Assembly: GCF_030209435.1 (NCBI RefSeq)
Contig: NZ_JARVRX010000014.1
Location: forward strand, 248,001-312,000
Direction of reading: 5' to 3'
Source of the DNA: Mycolicibacterium sp. lyk4-40-TYG-92
GTDB lineage: Bacteria > Actinomycetota > Actinomycetes > Mycobacteriales > Mycobacteriaceae
Length of the DNA: 64,000 nucleotides
Shown here: one piece after another, positions 52,003 to 61,055 of the stretch
How the letters are laid out: every line of letters starts with the position of its first letter
Position numbering within the stretch: the stretch's first letter is position 1
Notes under the pieces: model-generated
The model's input: the letters and a program-made list of their open reading frames with translations, nothing else
What the model was told of the DNA's origin: nothing
Database searches by the model: none
Program-made: the position numbers and the translations under genes

Positions 52003-53103
52003 TCACAATCCCAGACCCAAAATGCGTTGCGCGATGATGTTTTTCTGAATCTGTGACGTGCCGCCCATGACGCTCTGGGCGCGGCTGTACATATAGGCGC
52101 CGAACAATTCGGGATCCGCGGTACCCACGGTCGCCAGGACCGCGTGGCCGACGGACTGTTCGGTCCACGTCATGAGCAGCTTGTCGAGTGAGCCATTCGG
52201 ACCGTGCGTGATGCCGTCGAGCTGCTCGGACAGCCGCCTGCGCACGTGCAGGCGCAGCATCTCGGTCTGCACCCATGCCCACGACAGCGCCTCCGGCGGC
52301 GGACCGTCGACCCGGGAGGCCAACTGTCGCACCAGCTTTCCGTAGCGCGCCGAGAATCCGAGAGTCGAGGGCTCGCGCTCGTGGCTGACGACCGTCATCG
52401 CGAGCTTCCAACCCTCGCCCGGCGCCCCGACCATGTTCTCCGCCGGCACCCGTGCGCCGTCGAACAGCACCTGGCCGAATTCCTTGGTGACGCCGCTGAT
52501 CATCTTCAACGGCCGCTGCTCGATGCCCGGCTGGTGCATCGACACAATGAACGCGGAGATGCATTTATGTTTGGGCAAGTGCTTGGCTTCAGCCTTATCC
52601 GTGCGCGCCAGCACCAGGCACCAGTCGGCCACGTCCGAGTAGCTCGTCCAGACCTTGTGCCCGTGGATCACGTACTCGTCACCGTCGCGGGTGGCCGTCG
52701 TCGTCAGCGACGCAAGATCCGAACCTGCACCGGGCTCGGAGAAGCCCTGGCACCAGCGCTCGGTGCCGTTGATCATCCCGGGCAGAAACCGTTGCTGCAG
52801 TTCCTTGCTGCCGTGATGTCCCAGCCCGACCACGAGGTAGCCGAGACTCGGCCGCGCCGGCGCGCCCGCCTTCGCGATCTCCTCGTCGACGATCACGTCG
52901 TACACCGGCGGCAGTTCCTGGCCGCCGAATTCCTTGGGCCACGAGGTGCCGAAGAAGCCGGCGCCGTAGAGCGCGCGGTGCCAATCACCTTGGGCGGCCC
53001 AGTATTCGTCGCCTGAGGTCGGGAACTTGCCCTTCTGTTCGGTCAGCCAGTTGCGAAGACGGTCCCGGAAAGCGGCTTCCTCCGGCGAATCACGAAAGTC
53101 CAA
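52003..53103 (-). CDS. Acyl-CoA dehydrogenase, large subunit of a second FadE pair
   Basis: A 366-aa dehydrogenase with the typical MDFRDSPEEAAFRDRL start, FSEPGAGSDLAS, IHGHKVWTSYSD and GGTSQIQKNIIAQRIL. The start is TTG 53103, overlapping the small-subunit gene by 14 bases. With that gene it makes the same large/small pairing as at 39667-41582. Confidence 0.9.
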   Translation of the reverse strand: MDFRDSPEEAAFRDRLRNWLTEQKGKFPTSGDEYWAAQGDWHRALYGAGFFGTSWPKEFGGQELPPVYDVIVDEEIAKAGAPARPSLGYLVVGLGHHGSKELQQRFLPGMINGTERWCQGFSEPGAGSDLASLTTTATRDGDEYVIHGHKVWTSYSDVADWCLVLARTDKAEAKHLPKHKCISAFIVSMHQPGIEQRPLKMISGVTKEFGQVLFDGARVPAENMVGAPGEGWKLAMTVVSHEREPSTLGFSARYGKLVRQLASRVDGPPPEALSWAWVQTEMLRLHVRRRLSEQLDGITHGPNGSLDKLLMTWTEQSVGHAVLATVGTADPELFGAYMYSRAQSVMGGTSQIQKNIIAQRILGLGL

Positions 53104-53905
53104 TGGTCAGCTCCTCGAGTTTGGCGTGCCACAGTTCGGTGGCAGTGAGCACGCGACGCAGGTACACGTGCGCTAGACATTCCCAGGTGTTGCCGATGCC
53201 GCCGTGCACCTGGATCGACGTCTCGCAGACCGTCAATGCCGCACGGGCACAGTAGATTTTGGCGATGCGCGCGGCCTCGATCGCTTCGGCGGCAGGGACC
53301 GCGTCGACGGTCCACGCCGCATGCCGCAGCACGCTGACCGATCCTTCGATGAGCGCGAGGCTTTCGGCCAGCAGATGCGCGACGGCCTGATAGGAGCCGA
53401 TGGGCGAACCGTACTGTTCGCGGACCTTGGCGTAGTCGACGGCAAGGGCATGCACCCCACGCGCGGCACCGACCAGGTCGGCGCACGTGACCGTGAGGGC
53501 CAGCGCGTACCACCGGCCGGCGTCCTCGGCGGCCAGCTCGCTCAGCTCCGGCGGCGATTCGGCCACGCCGGTCAGTCCTCCCAGCAGGTCGACCGAATTC
53601 GGTTGCGCACCAGGGGCTTCGGGTGCCCGGCCGAGCACCCGCCCGAGTTCGTCGGCCAGCACCGGACCGAGGAACGGCACGTCGACCAGTCCACGGGCGA
53701 ATTCCTCGGCGACGACGGCCACCTCGACACCGGAGGCCCCGTCGGATCGCAGGGTCCGGAAACCGGTGCTGTCGACGGCCTTCTCGAGTTGCGCGCGGCG
53801 GCTGGCGTCATCGAGGTCGGCAACCGAGTGCACGCCGAAGTCAGCAGCCAATTCAGCTGCCGATTCAGCGAGTTGCCGTTGTTCGGCGGTCAGACGGACG
53901 TCCAC
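53090..53905 (-). CDS. Acyl-CoA dehydrogenase, small subunit of a second FadE pair
   Basis: A 271-aa shortened dehydrogenase. It has the N-terminal MDVRLTAEQRQLAESAAEL, a reduced middle domain, and the C-terminal KVREQYGSPIGSYQAVAHLL and QVHGGIGNTWECLAHVYLRR. It overlaps the ligase gene at one end and the large subunit at the other. The QVHGGIG-T-E segment is the expected flavin/substrate side. Confidence 0.9.
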   Translation of the reverse strand: MDVRLTAEQRQLAESAAELAADFGVHSVADLDDASRRAQLEKAVDSTGFRTLRSDGASGVEVAVVAEEFARGLVDVPFLGPVLADELGRVLGRAPEAPGAQPNSVDLLGGLTGVAESPPELSELAAEDAGRWYALALTVTCADLVGAARGVHALAVDYAKVREQYGSPIGSYQAVAHLLAESLALIEGSVSVLRHAAWTVDAVPAAEAIEAARIAKIYCARAALTVCETSIQVHGGIGNTWECLAHVYLRRVLTATELWHAKLEELTIGLS

Positions 53906-55254
53906 AGGCGCTCCTTGAGCACTCGGCGCAACACCTTCCCTGAAGGCAGCCGCGGGATTTCGGGTACGAACACAACGCGGCTCAGCCGCTTGTAGGAGGC
54001 CAGCCGGTGGCCGACCAAGTCCATCAATTCGGTATCGGAGACCGGGGCGGTCGTGGTCACCGCAGCCACAACTGCCTCGCCGTCCTGTGGGTCGGGCAGC
54101 CCGAACACCGCGCAGTCGGCGACCGCGGGGTGCGAGTGCAGGACCGCCTCGACCTCGGCCGGGGCGACCTGGAAGCCGCGAACCTTGATCATTTCCTTGC
54201 GGCGGTCGGTGATCCGTAGTCGTCCTGAGTCGTCGAAGTGCCCGATGTCCCCGGTGTGGAACCAGCCGTCGACGATGACCGTCGACGTTTCTTCCGCGGG
54301 CAGGTAGCCGGCCATCATTGCCGCAGAACGCACCTGAATCTCTCCCGACTCGTCGATGCGCACGTCGACGCCGGGTACCGGCCTGCCGACAGTGTCCATT
54401 CGTCCGCCGCTGAGGTCATCGCACGCGATGACGACCAATTCGGTTGCCCCATAGGCGGTTACCCAGCCCACGCCGGTTCGGCGGGTGACATCCTCGGCCA
54501 CCGCGGCAGTCACCGGCGTCGCGCACCACATCAGGTACCGCAGCGACGAGAGATCGTAGGTTTCCAGCCGTGGATGGGCCGCGAGGGCCAGGGCGATCGG
54601 CGCGACGGTCATTTCGATGGTGATCCGGTCGGATTCGATGTGACGCAGCATGGCCTCGACATCGAATCGCGGGTGCAACCGGACCCACGCACCCGCATCG
54701 AGGACCGTCATGATGTTGAGCAGACCCAGGATGTGTGACGGCGGGGTCATCACCTGCAACCGGTCCGCGGCGGACAGCCCGAGCGCAACCCGCCACTGGC
54801 GCACCGCCGCGGCCAGCCCGCGGTGGGTGTGGCGGACGGCCTTGGGCATGCCGGTGGTACCGGAGCTGAAGGCCAGGACCGCATCGGAATCCGGTGCCGG
54901 CGCATCGCAGCGAGGGTCGCCCCCCATGATGGGCTCATCGACATGCAGCATCGGCATCAGCTCGGCAAGGACAGGGCTGTCACCGACCGCATGCGACGGT
55001 GCCGTCAGCGCCAGCGCGTGCTGCACCTCGGCCTGGCGCCACGACGGACTCAGCAGCACCGCGGCGGCACCCAGGCGCCAGATGGCGTGCAGCGCAATCA
55101 CGAACTCCGGGCGGGTCGAGGACATCAGGGCGACGCGGTCGCCGGTACCGACACCACGATCAGCCAAGACGGTGGCCATCCCGCCTGCGAGAGCGTCGAG
55201 TTCCGCCCGGCTGTACTCCCGCTGATCGAAGGCGAGCACCGCACCGTCAGCCAC
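53890..55254 (-). CDS. AMP-dependent acyl-CoA synthetase (FadD-like)
   Basis: A 454-aa adenylate-forming ligase. It carries the P-loop FSSGTTGMPKA, YGATELVVIA, GWFHTGDIG, and the C-terminal catalytic Lys in LPSGKVLRR. It is shorter than the usual 500-550 aa, mainly because the N-terminus begins directly at the first conserved strand. The start is GTG 55254. It is first in the operon and divergent from a [2Fe-2S] ferredoxin, with a TGAGAAT site between. It should activate the free acid substrate. Confidence 0.9.
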   Translation of the reverse strand: MADGAVLAFDQREYSRAELDALAGGMATVLADRGVGTGDRVALMSSTRPEFVIALHAIWRLGAAAVLLSPSWRQAEVQHALALTAPSHAVGDSPVLAELMPMLHVDEPIMGGDPRCDAPAPDSDAVLAFSSGTTGMPKAVRHTHRGLAAAVRQWRVALGLSAADRLQVMTPPSHILGLLNIMTVLDAGAWVRLHPRFDVEAMLRHIESDRITIEMTVAPIALALAAHPRLETYDLSSLRYLMWCATPVTAAVAEDVTRRTGVGWVTAYGATELVVIACDDLSGGRMDTVGRPVPGVDVRIDESGEIQVRSAAMMAGYLPAEETSTVIVDGWFHTGDIGHFDDSGRLRITDRRKEMIKVRGFQVAPAEVEAVLHSHPAVADCAVFGLPDPQDGEAVVAAVTTTAPVSDTELMDLVGHRLASYKRLSRVVFVPEIPRLPSGKVLRRVLKERLWTSV

Positions 55255-55301
55255 GTCGCGCCCGCCCCTTCCTCAAGAGTGAGAAGATCTCCGGTTGATA
55301 C

Positions 55302-55318
55302 CGAGAATCATATTCTCC
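55302..55318. promoter_or_regulatory. GAGAAT-N3-ATTCTC operator, site 6
   Basis: CGAGAATCATATTCTCC: six-base arms perfect, outer pair changed. TATGAT on the minus strand is a -10-like element inside it, and TATAGT follows on the plus strand, so it could control both divergent genes. Confidence 0.75.
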
Positions 55319-55355
55319 TATAGTTAGAACGACAATACGCGACGATAGGACGACG

Positions 55356-55676
55356 ATGGGGCCAGCCACGACGACGCCACACACCGGCATGGACGCAGGC
55401 ACGGGCACGATCACCATCCATCTGGACCGGCAACAGGTGTCGGTCCCCCGCGTCGGTGACGAGACACTGCTGGACAGTGCGCGGCGGGCCGGCCTGGCAC
55501 CACCGTTCTCCTGCGAGGCCGGCAACTGCGGCACCTGCATCGCCAGGTTGACCGAAGGCACCGCGACCATGCGCAACAACGAAGCTCTGGACGAGGACGA
55601 AGTCGCAGAGGGCTATGTCCTGACCTGCCAGGCGGTGCCGGATACCGCGTCGGTGACCGTGCGCTACGACGACTGA
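55356..55676 (+). CDS. Stand-alone plant-type [2Fe-2S] ferredoxin
   Basis: A 106-aa ferredoxin with Cys53, Cys58 and Cys61 in CEAGNCGTC and Cys91 in VLTCQ. It closely resembles the C-terminal domain of the reductase at 15920 (CETGSCGTC, ALDDDEVADGWVLTC against ALDEDEVAEGYVLTC). It may be an alternative electron carrier to the Rieske oxygenases. It converges with and overlaps the CoA transferase gene by 13 bases. Confidence 0.9.
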   Translation: MGPATTTPHTGMDAGTGTITIHLDRQQVSVPRVGDETLLDSARRAGLAPPFSCEAGNCGTCIARLTEGTATMRNNEALDEDEVAEGYVLTCQAVPDTASVTVRYDD

Positions 55677-56713
55677 GCCGGTGGAGCCGCCGGAGGCCGG
55701 TACTGCGGCTCGTAACCCGCCACCTTGATGGGGCTACCGATCAAGCGGTAATCGCCTGCAGTGACGATGACTTCCGGCGTGACCTCCAGCGCCTCGGGCA
55801 ACGTACGGACCGCGGCGGCGGGAATCCCGAGTGCCCGCAGCCGTTTCTCCCACCCGGCGGCGGTATCGGTGGACAGCACCTTGTCGACCAGCGCGAGCAC
55901 CTCATCCCGGCTCGCCGCCCGCTCCGCCATCGTGGTGAACGGGATCTGACCGTCGCTGCCGATACCCGCCTCCCCCACAAACGATTTCCAGAAGCCGTCG
56001 TGGGTGATGAACAGCGCCAGATACCCGTCGGCAGTCTCGAAGAGCTGCGCGGGAACGTAATACGAGTGCGCGCCGTTCGGGTGGCGGCGCGGATGAATAC
56101 CGTCGTTGAGGTAAGCCGCAGCCCGGTAGTTCAGTTGCGACAGCATCACGTCGCGCAGGCACACCTCGACCTGACCGCCTCGCCCCGACACGATCTGCGC
56201 GAGCAGACCCAGTGCCGCCGCCATGCCGGTGGAGTTGTCGGCCGACGAGTAGCCGGGCAGCGTCGGTGGTCCATCCGGGTCACCGGTCATGGCCGCCACC
56301 CCGGTCGCCGCCTGGATGACGTAGTCGAATGCCGGGTCGTCGCCGCCGTCGAGCCCGAAGCCCGTCATCGCGACACAGACGATCTTCTCGTTGAACCTGC
56401 GCAGCGTCTCGTACGTCAGGCCGAGTCGCCGGATCACCGACGGTTTCATATTCACCAGTAGCGCATGGGATTCGGCGACCAGCTCGCCGAGCCGGGCCTT
56501 GCCGGCATCGGTCGCCAGGTCCAGGCAGATGCTGGTCTTGTTCCGGTTGAGACTGGCGAAGTAGCTGTCGCCGACCTGCCGGGAAATCTCCCCACCGGGT
56601 GGCTCGACCTTGATCACCTCGGCACCGAGATCGGCCAGCAGCATCGTCGCGTACGGCCCGGCGAGCATGACGCCGACCTCGATGATGCGGATACCTGCGA
56701 GAGGACCGCTCAT
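55664..56713 (-). CDS. CaiB/BaiF family CoA transferase
   Basis: A 349-aa class III CoA transferase, shorter than the usual ~400 aa. It shows GIRIIEVGVMLAGPYATMLL, EVIKVEPPGGEISR and a probable active Asp in GYSSADNSTGMAAA. It overlaps the LLM oxidoreductase (start/stop ATGA). Its operon partner, the B12 mutase, suggests it makes the CoA ester to be rearranged. Confidence 0.88.
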   Translation of the reverse strand: MSGPLAGIRIIEVGVMLAGPYATMLLADLGAEVIKVEPPGGEISRQVGDSYFASLNRNKTSICLDLATDAGKARLGELVAESHALLVNMKPSVIRRLGLTYETLRRFNEKIVCVAMTGFGLDGGDDPAFDYVIQAATGVAAMTGDPDGPPTLPGYSSADNSTGMAAALGLLAQIVSGRGGQVEVCLRDVMLSQLNYRAAAYLNDGIHPRRHPNGAHSYYVPAQLFETADGYLALFITHDGFWKSFVGEAGIGSDGQIPFTTMAERAASRDEVLALVDKVLSTDTAAGWEKRLRALGIPAAAVRTLPEALEVTPEVIVTAGDYRLIGSPIKVAGYEPQYRPPAAPPAQSS

Positions 56714-57666
56714 CGCACGTGCTTGGCGAGCTCGGCGATCACGTCGCGCGTACGGTTCTTCGACTCGATCAACTCCTCTCGGCTCTCACCGATCGGCAGC
56801 AACCGCACCGACAGGTCCGTCACACCGGCATCGGCAAACTGCTTGAACCGCTTGAGAATCGACTCCTCGTCACCGGCCGCGCAGAGGTCGCCTACGCTGC
56901 GGGCTTCCCCGCGATCCAGCAGCTTCTGGTAGTTCGGCGACGTCTCGGCCTCGGCGAGGATGCGGTTGGCCCGGTCCTTGGCCGCCTCGATCTCCGAGTT
57001 GGCGCACAGCGTGACCGGGATGCCGGCGACGATGCGCGGCGCCGGCCGACCCGCTTCGGCGGCAGCCTTGTTGATCTTCGGTGCGATGTGCTCGCCGATC
57101 GCTTTCTCGTCGGCCATCCACAGCGAGGTGCCATCCGCCTGCTCTCCCGCGATCTGCAGCATCACCGGGCCCAACGCGGACACCAGCACCGGCATCGGGG
57201 TGTCGGCGGCGAGCACAGTCGGGTTGTGGACGGTGAACGAATCGTTCTCCACGTCAACAGGTCCCGGCCCGGCGATGGCGGTGTTCAGCACCTGCAGGTA
57301 GTCGCGCGTGTAGGCAGCGGGCTTGTCGTAGGGCAGGCCCAGCATGTCGCGGACGATCCAGTGATGCGACGGGCCGACACCCAGGGCCAGCCGGCCGCCC
57401 GACATGGCATGTACCGAAAGCGCCTGGCGGGCCAGGGCTATCGGATGCTGTGCCTGCAGCGGCACCACCGCGGTGCCGAGCTCGATGCGCGACGTGTTCG
57501 CCGCCATCAGCGCCACCATGGTCAGACAGTCGAAGTCATTGGGGACCTGCGGCATCCATGCGCTGTCGAGACCCGCGCTCTCCGCCCACTGGATATCGGA
57601 GACCAGCTTGGAGGCCTTGCGCGCCATGTCGCCGCGCTCGGCTCCGATCATCACACCGAGGCGCAT
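56710..57666 (-). CDS. LLM-class flavin/F420-dependent oxidoreductase
   Basis: A 318-aa TIM-barrel oxidoreductase of the luciferase-like class. It has AESAGLDSAWMPQ, RIELGTAVVPLQAQHP, the GGRLALGVGPSHHW signature and a C-terminal DAGVTDLSVRLLP. In mycobacteria these often use F420. It sits two bases from the B12-subunit gene and overlaps the CoA transferase. Its reaction is unknown; oxidation of an acyl-CoA or aldehyde is possible. Confidence 0.85.
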   Translation of the reverse strand: MRLGVMIGAERGDMARKASKLVSDIQWAESAGLDSAWMPQVPNDFDCLTMVALMAANTSRIELGTAVVPLQAQHPIALARQALSVHAMSGGRLALGVGPSHHWIVRDMLGLPYDKPAAYTRDYLQVLNTAIAGPGPVDVENDSFTVHNPTVLAADTPMPVLVSALGPVMLQIAGEQADGTSLWMADEKAIGEHIAPKINKAAAEAGRPAPRIVAGIPVTLCANSEIEAAKDRANRILAEAETSPNYQKLLDRGEARSVGDLCAAGDEESILKRFKQFADAGVTDLSVRLLPIGESREELIESKNRTRDVIAELAKHVR

Positions 57667-57667
57667 G

Positions 57668-58069
57668 TCAGCCCACCGCGCTTTCCGACGTCAGCTTGCG
57701 CACTTCCGCAACCAAGGTGTCCAGGCCGGTGCCGGTCGGAAACACCGCTGCCGCACCGACTTCGAGCAGCTTCGACACATCGCCCAGCGGGATGGTGCCG
57801 CCCACGACGACCGCGATGTCAGCGGCGTCGGCGGCACGCAACGCCTCGACGGTCCGCGCCGTCAGCGCCAGGTGCGCCCCCGACAGGATCGACAGGCCGA
57901 CCAGCGCGACGTCCTCCTGCAACGCGATCGACACGATGTCCTCGATCCGCTGCCGGATGCCGGTATAGATCACCTCGAAGCCCGCGTCGCGCAGCGTCCG
58001 GGCCACGATCTTGGCGCCGCGGTCGTGGCCGTCCAGACCGGGCTTGGCCACCAGGACGCGTACTGACAT
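57668..58069 (-). CDS. B12-binding (small) subunit of an acyl-CoA mutase
   Basis: A 133-aa cobalamin-binding domain: base-off motif DGHDRGAK (His15 is the cobalt ligand), GLSILSG, and VVVGGTIP. It is encoded separately from the catalytic subunit, as in isobutyryl-CoA-type and hydroxyisobutyryl-CoA-type mutases. It lies 25 bases downstream of the large subunit, so the two form one enzyme. Confidence 0.93.
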   Translation of the reverse strand: MSVRVLVAKPGLDGHDRGAKIVARTLRDAGFEVIYTGIRQRIEDIVSIALQEDVALVGLSILSGAHLALTARTVEALRAADAADIAVVVGGTIPLGDVSKLLEVGAAAVFPTGTGLDTLVAEVRKLTSESAVG

Positions 58070-58094
58070 CAGATTGCTCCTCGCGTGCGCAGCA

Positions 58095-59672
58095 TCAGAA
58101 CACCACCGGCTGCTGGAACTCGCCCCACACCGACTTCAACGTCGACACCATCTCTCCCACTGTGCAGTAAGCATTCGCGCAATCGATCAGGCGATGCATC
58201 AAGTTGTCGTCCCCATCGGCCGAACGCGCCAGTGCCGCAAGGGCTTCCTTCACTGCGACGTCGTCACGTTCGGCCTTCACCTTGGCCAGCCGCTTGAGCT
58301 GCTTGTCGCGGCCCTCGGCGTCGAGTTCGTAGGTGGCGAGATCGGGCGCCGGCTCCTCGACGACGAACTTGTTCACCCCGACCACCGGGCGCTCCCCCGA
58401 TTCGGTCTCCTGGTGAATCTTGAACGCCTCGTCGGCGATCAACCCCTGCAGGTAGCCGTCCTCGATGCAGCGCACCATGCCGCCGTGCGACTCGAGATCG
58501 TGCATGATCTCGATGATCTTCTCTTCGGTGGCGTCGGTGAGCGCTTCGACGAAATACGAGCCGCCCAATGGGTCCGCCACCTTCGCGACACCGGTTTCGT
58601 AGGCCAGGATCTGCTGGGTCCGCAGCGCGAGTGTCGCGGACTCCTCGCTGGGTAGCGCAAACGGCTCGTCCCACGCCGCGGTGAACATCGACTGCACACC
58701 GCCGAGCACCGACGCCAGCGCCTCATAGGCAACCCGCACCAGGTTGTTCTGCGCCTGCGGGGCGTACAGCGACGCACCGCCGGAGACGCAGCCGAACCGG
58801 AACATCGAGGCCTTGTCGGTGGTGGCGCCGTAGCGCTCGCGCACGATGGTGGCCCAACGGCGCCGTCCGGCACGGTATTTGGCGATCTCCTCGAAGAAGT
58901 CGCCGTGCGTGTAGAAGAAGAACGAGATCTGCGGCGCAAACTTGTCGATGGTCATGCGACCGCGCTCGACGACGGTGTCGCAGTAGGTGACGCCATCGGC
59001 CAGCGTGAACGCCATCTCCTGCACGGCGTTGGCGCCCGCATCGCGGAAGTGCGCACCCGCCACCGAAATCGCGTTGAACCGCGGTACCTCGGCGGCGCAG
59101 AACTCGATGGTGTCGGCGATGAGACGCAGCGACGGCGCGGGCGGCCAGATCCAGGTCCCCCGCGATGCGTACTCCTTGAGGATGTCGTTCTGGATTGTGC
59201 CGGTGAGCTTTTCGCGCGGCACGCCCTTCTTCTCGGCGGCGGCGACGTAGAAGGCCAGCAGGATGGCGGCGGTGCCGTTGATCGTGAAGCTGGTGCTGAT
59301 CTTGTCCAGCGGGATGCCGTCGAACAGGACCTCGGCGTCGGCCAGCGTGTCGACCGCGACACCGACACGGCCGACCTCCTCGCCGTACTCCTCGTCATCG
59401 GAGTCGTAGCCGCACTGGGTGGGGAGGTCGAGGGCCACCGAGAGCCCCGTCCCGCCCTGATCCAGTAGGTACCGGTAGCGCTGATTCGACTCCTCGGCGG
59501 TACCGAAACCCGAGTACTGGCGGAAGGTCCACAGCTTGCCGCGGTATCCGGACGCGAAGTTGCCCCGGGTGAACGGAAACTCACCCGGCTGGGGCGGATC
59601 GACCTGTCGATCCTCGGGTCCGTAGACCGGTTTCAGCGGTATTCCGGACGGAGTCTGGCCATCGTTATCCAT
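58095..59672 (-). CDS. Acyl-CoA mutase large subunit (methylmalonyl-CoA mutase family)
   Basis: A 525-aa catalytic subunit without a B12 domain. It has TFRQYSGFGTAEESN with Tyr53, LPTQCGYDSDD, GTIQNDILKEYASRGTW with Arg171, and VAGAHFRDAGANA with His208. Tyr53 and Arg171 align with the methylmalonyl-CoA carboxylate binders, but Ala207 stands where methylmalonyl-CoA mutase has Tyr next to the His. ATG 59672 is used because the longer frame lacks support. The substrate could be a branched or cyclic acyl-CoA. MeaB at 49438 is the likely chaperone. Confidence 0.92.
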   Translation of the reverse strand: MDNDGQTPSGIPLKPVYGPEDRQVDPPQPGEFPFTRGNFASGYRGKLWTFRQYSGFGTAEESNQRYRYLLDQGGTGLSVALDLPTQCGYDSDDEEYGEEVGRVGVAVDTLADAEVLFDGIPLDKISTSFTINGTAAILLAFYVAAAEKKGVPREKLTGTIQNDILKEYASRGTWIWPPAPSLRLIADTIEFCAAEVPRFNAISVAGAHFRDAGANAVQEMAFTLADGVTYCDTVVERGRMTIDKFAPQISFFFYTHGDFFEEIAKYRAGRRRWATIVRERYGATTDKASMFRFGCVSGGASLYAPQAQNNLVRVAYEALASVLGGVQSMFTAAWDEPFALPSEESATLALRTQQILAYETGVAKVADPLGGSYFVEALTDATEEKIIEIMHDLESHGGMVRCIEDGYLQGLIADEAFKIHQETESGERPVVGVNKFVVEEPAPDLATYELDAEGRDKQLKRLAKVKAERDDVAVKEALAALARSADGDDNLMHRLIDCANAYCTVGEMVSTLKSVWGEFQQPVVF

Positions 59673-59698
59673 CAGTGAATAACGTACTTGCAAAAAAA

Positions 59699-59719
59699 GA
59701 GAATGCCAATACCATTCTC
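59699..59719. promoter_or_regulatory. Expanded GAGAAT...ATTCTC site, site 7
   Basis: GAGAAT-GCCAATACC-ATTCTC: correct arms but a nine-base spacer. Removing six bases (GCCAAT) gives exactly the core of site 3. It is located between the mutase (-) and an SDR (+). Confidence 0.5.
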
Positions 59720-59742
59720 GGCAACAGCTGCTGAGGAGGACG

Positions 59743-60564
59743 ATGACGGACCGCACACTCGCCGACAAGACCATGGTGATCTCCGGCGCAAGTAGGGGTA
59801 TCGGGCTCGCGATAGCCGTCGCCGCCGCCGCGCAGGGCGCCAACGTCGTGCTTCTCGCGAAGACTGCCGAGCCGCACCCCCGGTTGCCCGGCACCGTCTA
59901 CACCGCGGCCGAAGACATCGAGGCCGCGGGCGGAATGGCCGCCGCGGTCGTGGGCGACATCCGCTCCGAGGACGACGTCAACCGGGCCGTCGACGTGGCG
60001 GTCGAGCGCTTCGGCGGCGTCGACATCTGCGTCAACAACGCGAGCGCCATCGGCGTGGAGCCGACGGAGGCGTTGTCCGCCAAGAAATTCGACCTGATGC
60101 AGCAGGTCAACATCCGGGGCACGTTCCTGCTGACCAAGGCCGCACTGCCGCACCTGCGCAAATCGGCCAACGCTCACGTGCTGACCATCGCGCCGCCGCT
60201 GAATCTCAGCCCGCGGTGGTTGGGCGCGCACCCCTCGTACACGCTGTCGAAGTACGGCATGACGCTGCTGTCCATGGGCTGGGCAGCCGAATACGCCGAC
60301 GCCGGTATCGCATTCAACTGCCTGTGGCCCGAGACCTATATCGCCACGTCAGCGGTGTCCAACATGGCCGACGGAGCCGCGCTCTTGAACTCGTCGCGCA
60401 GCCCGGCGATCATGGGTGACGCGGCCGTCCAGATCGTGAGCCGACCGGCGACCGACTGCACCGCAGGCTGTTTCATCGACGCCGACGTCCTCCGCGAGGC
60501 CGGCCACGACCTGACCCCATACGGCGGCGGCGCCGACCCGATCCCGGATCTGTTCCTGGGCTAG
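59743..60564 (+). CDS. HSDL2-like SDR oxidoreductase
   Basis: A 273-aa SDR with SGASRGIG, VNNASAIG, active-site SYTLSK and C-terminal CFIDADVLREAGHD. This pattern matches hydroxysteroid-dehydrogenase-like protein 2 and its bacterial relatives. GAGGAGG precedes the ATG. It is divergent from the mutase operon and converges with a secreted-protein gene, overlapping it by four bases. Confidence 0.87.
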   Translation: MTDRTLADKTMVISGASRGIGLAIAVAAAAQGANVVLLAKTAEPHPRLPGTVYTAAEDIEAAGGMAAAVVGDIRSEDDVNRAVDVAVERFGGVDICVNNASAIGVEPTEALSAKKFDLMQQVNIRGTFLLTKAALPHLRKSANAHVLTIAPPLNLSPRWLGAHPSYTLSKYGMTLLSMGWAAEYADAGIAFNCLWPETYIATSAVSNMADGAALLNSSRSPAIMGDAAVQIVSRPATDCTAGCFIDADVLREAGHDLTPYGGGADPIPDLFLG

Positions 60565-60977
60565 AAGTTCGAGTTGGGGTTGTCGTAATGGTCGCCGCGA
60601 ATCCACCGCGACGTCCCCGTGCCACTGCGATCCAGCTTGGGGCCGCAGAACAGGAACAGGCCGTCGGGCGCCTGGGCCATCTGATTGAACGGTTGGTCGC
60701 AGGGCGTGTCGAATTCACGGATGCCGGCCACCGGCAACGCCCGAAAGTAGCGTGGCGACAACCCGCGCGCCGAGTCACAGAAGACGACCCGGCCCCAGTC
60801 GGTGGTGGCGAACACGAAGTAGGTGACGTTGTCGCAGTCAGCACCGAGCCCGACGACGCGGTTGATCCCCGGTACGCACGACGGATCGTCGCACTGAACC
60901 GGGTCGGCCGACGCAGCCGCCGGCCAATGCAAACCGATGAGCGCCAAGGCACCCGCTGCACAGCAGAACCGTCGCAT
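60561..60977 (-). CDS. Small secreted protein
   Basis: A 138-aa exported protein. The signal peptide MRRFCCAAGALALIGL is followed by a probable cleavage after AAASA (Sec type I). The mature part has six Cys (CDDPSC, ADC, FC, PC, FC) and FNQMAQAPDGLFLFCGP. No family recognised; it is unlike the enzymes around it. ATG 60977 starts at the signal peptide; longer frames are rejected. Confidence 0.75.
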   Translation of the reverse strand: MRRFCCAAGALALIGLHWPAAASADPVQCDDPSCVPGINRVVGLGADCDNVTYFVFATTDWGRVVFCDSARGLSPRYFRALPVAGIREFDTPCDQPFNQMAQAPDGLFLFCGPKLDRSGTGTSRWIRGDHYDNPNSNF

Positions 60978-61055
60978 GGGGCGAGCGTACCTCGAAGACA
61001 CTCTCCATTTTCGGCAATGATGCTCTCGAATTAGCATAATTGGAATACCGATTGA

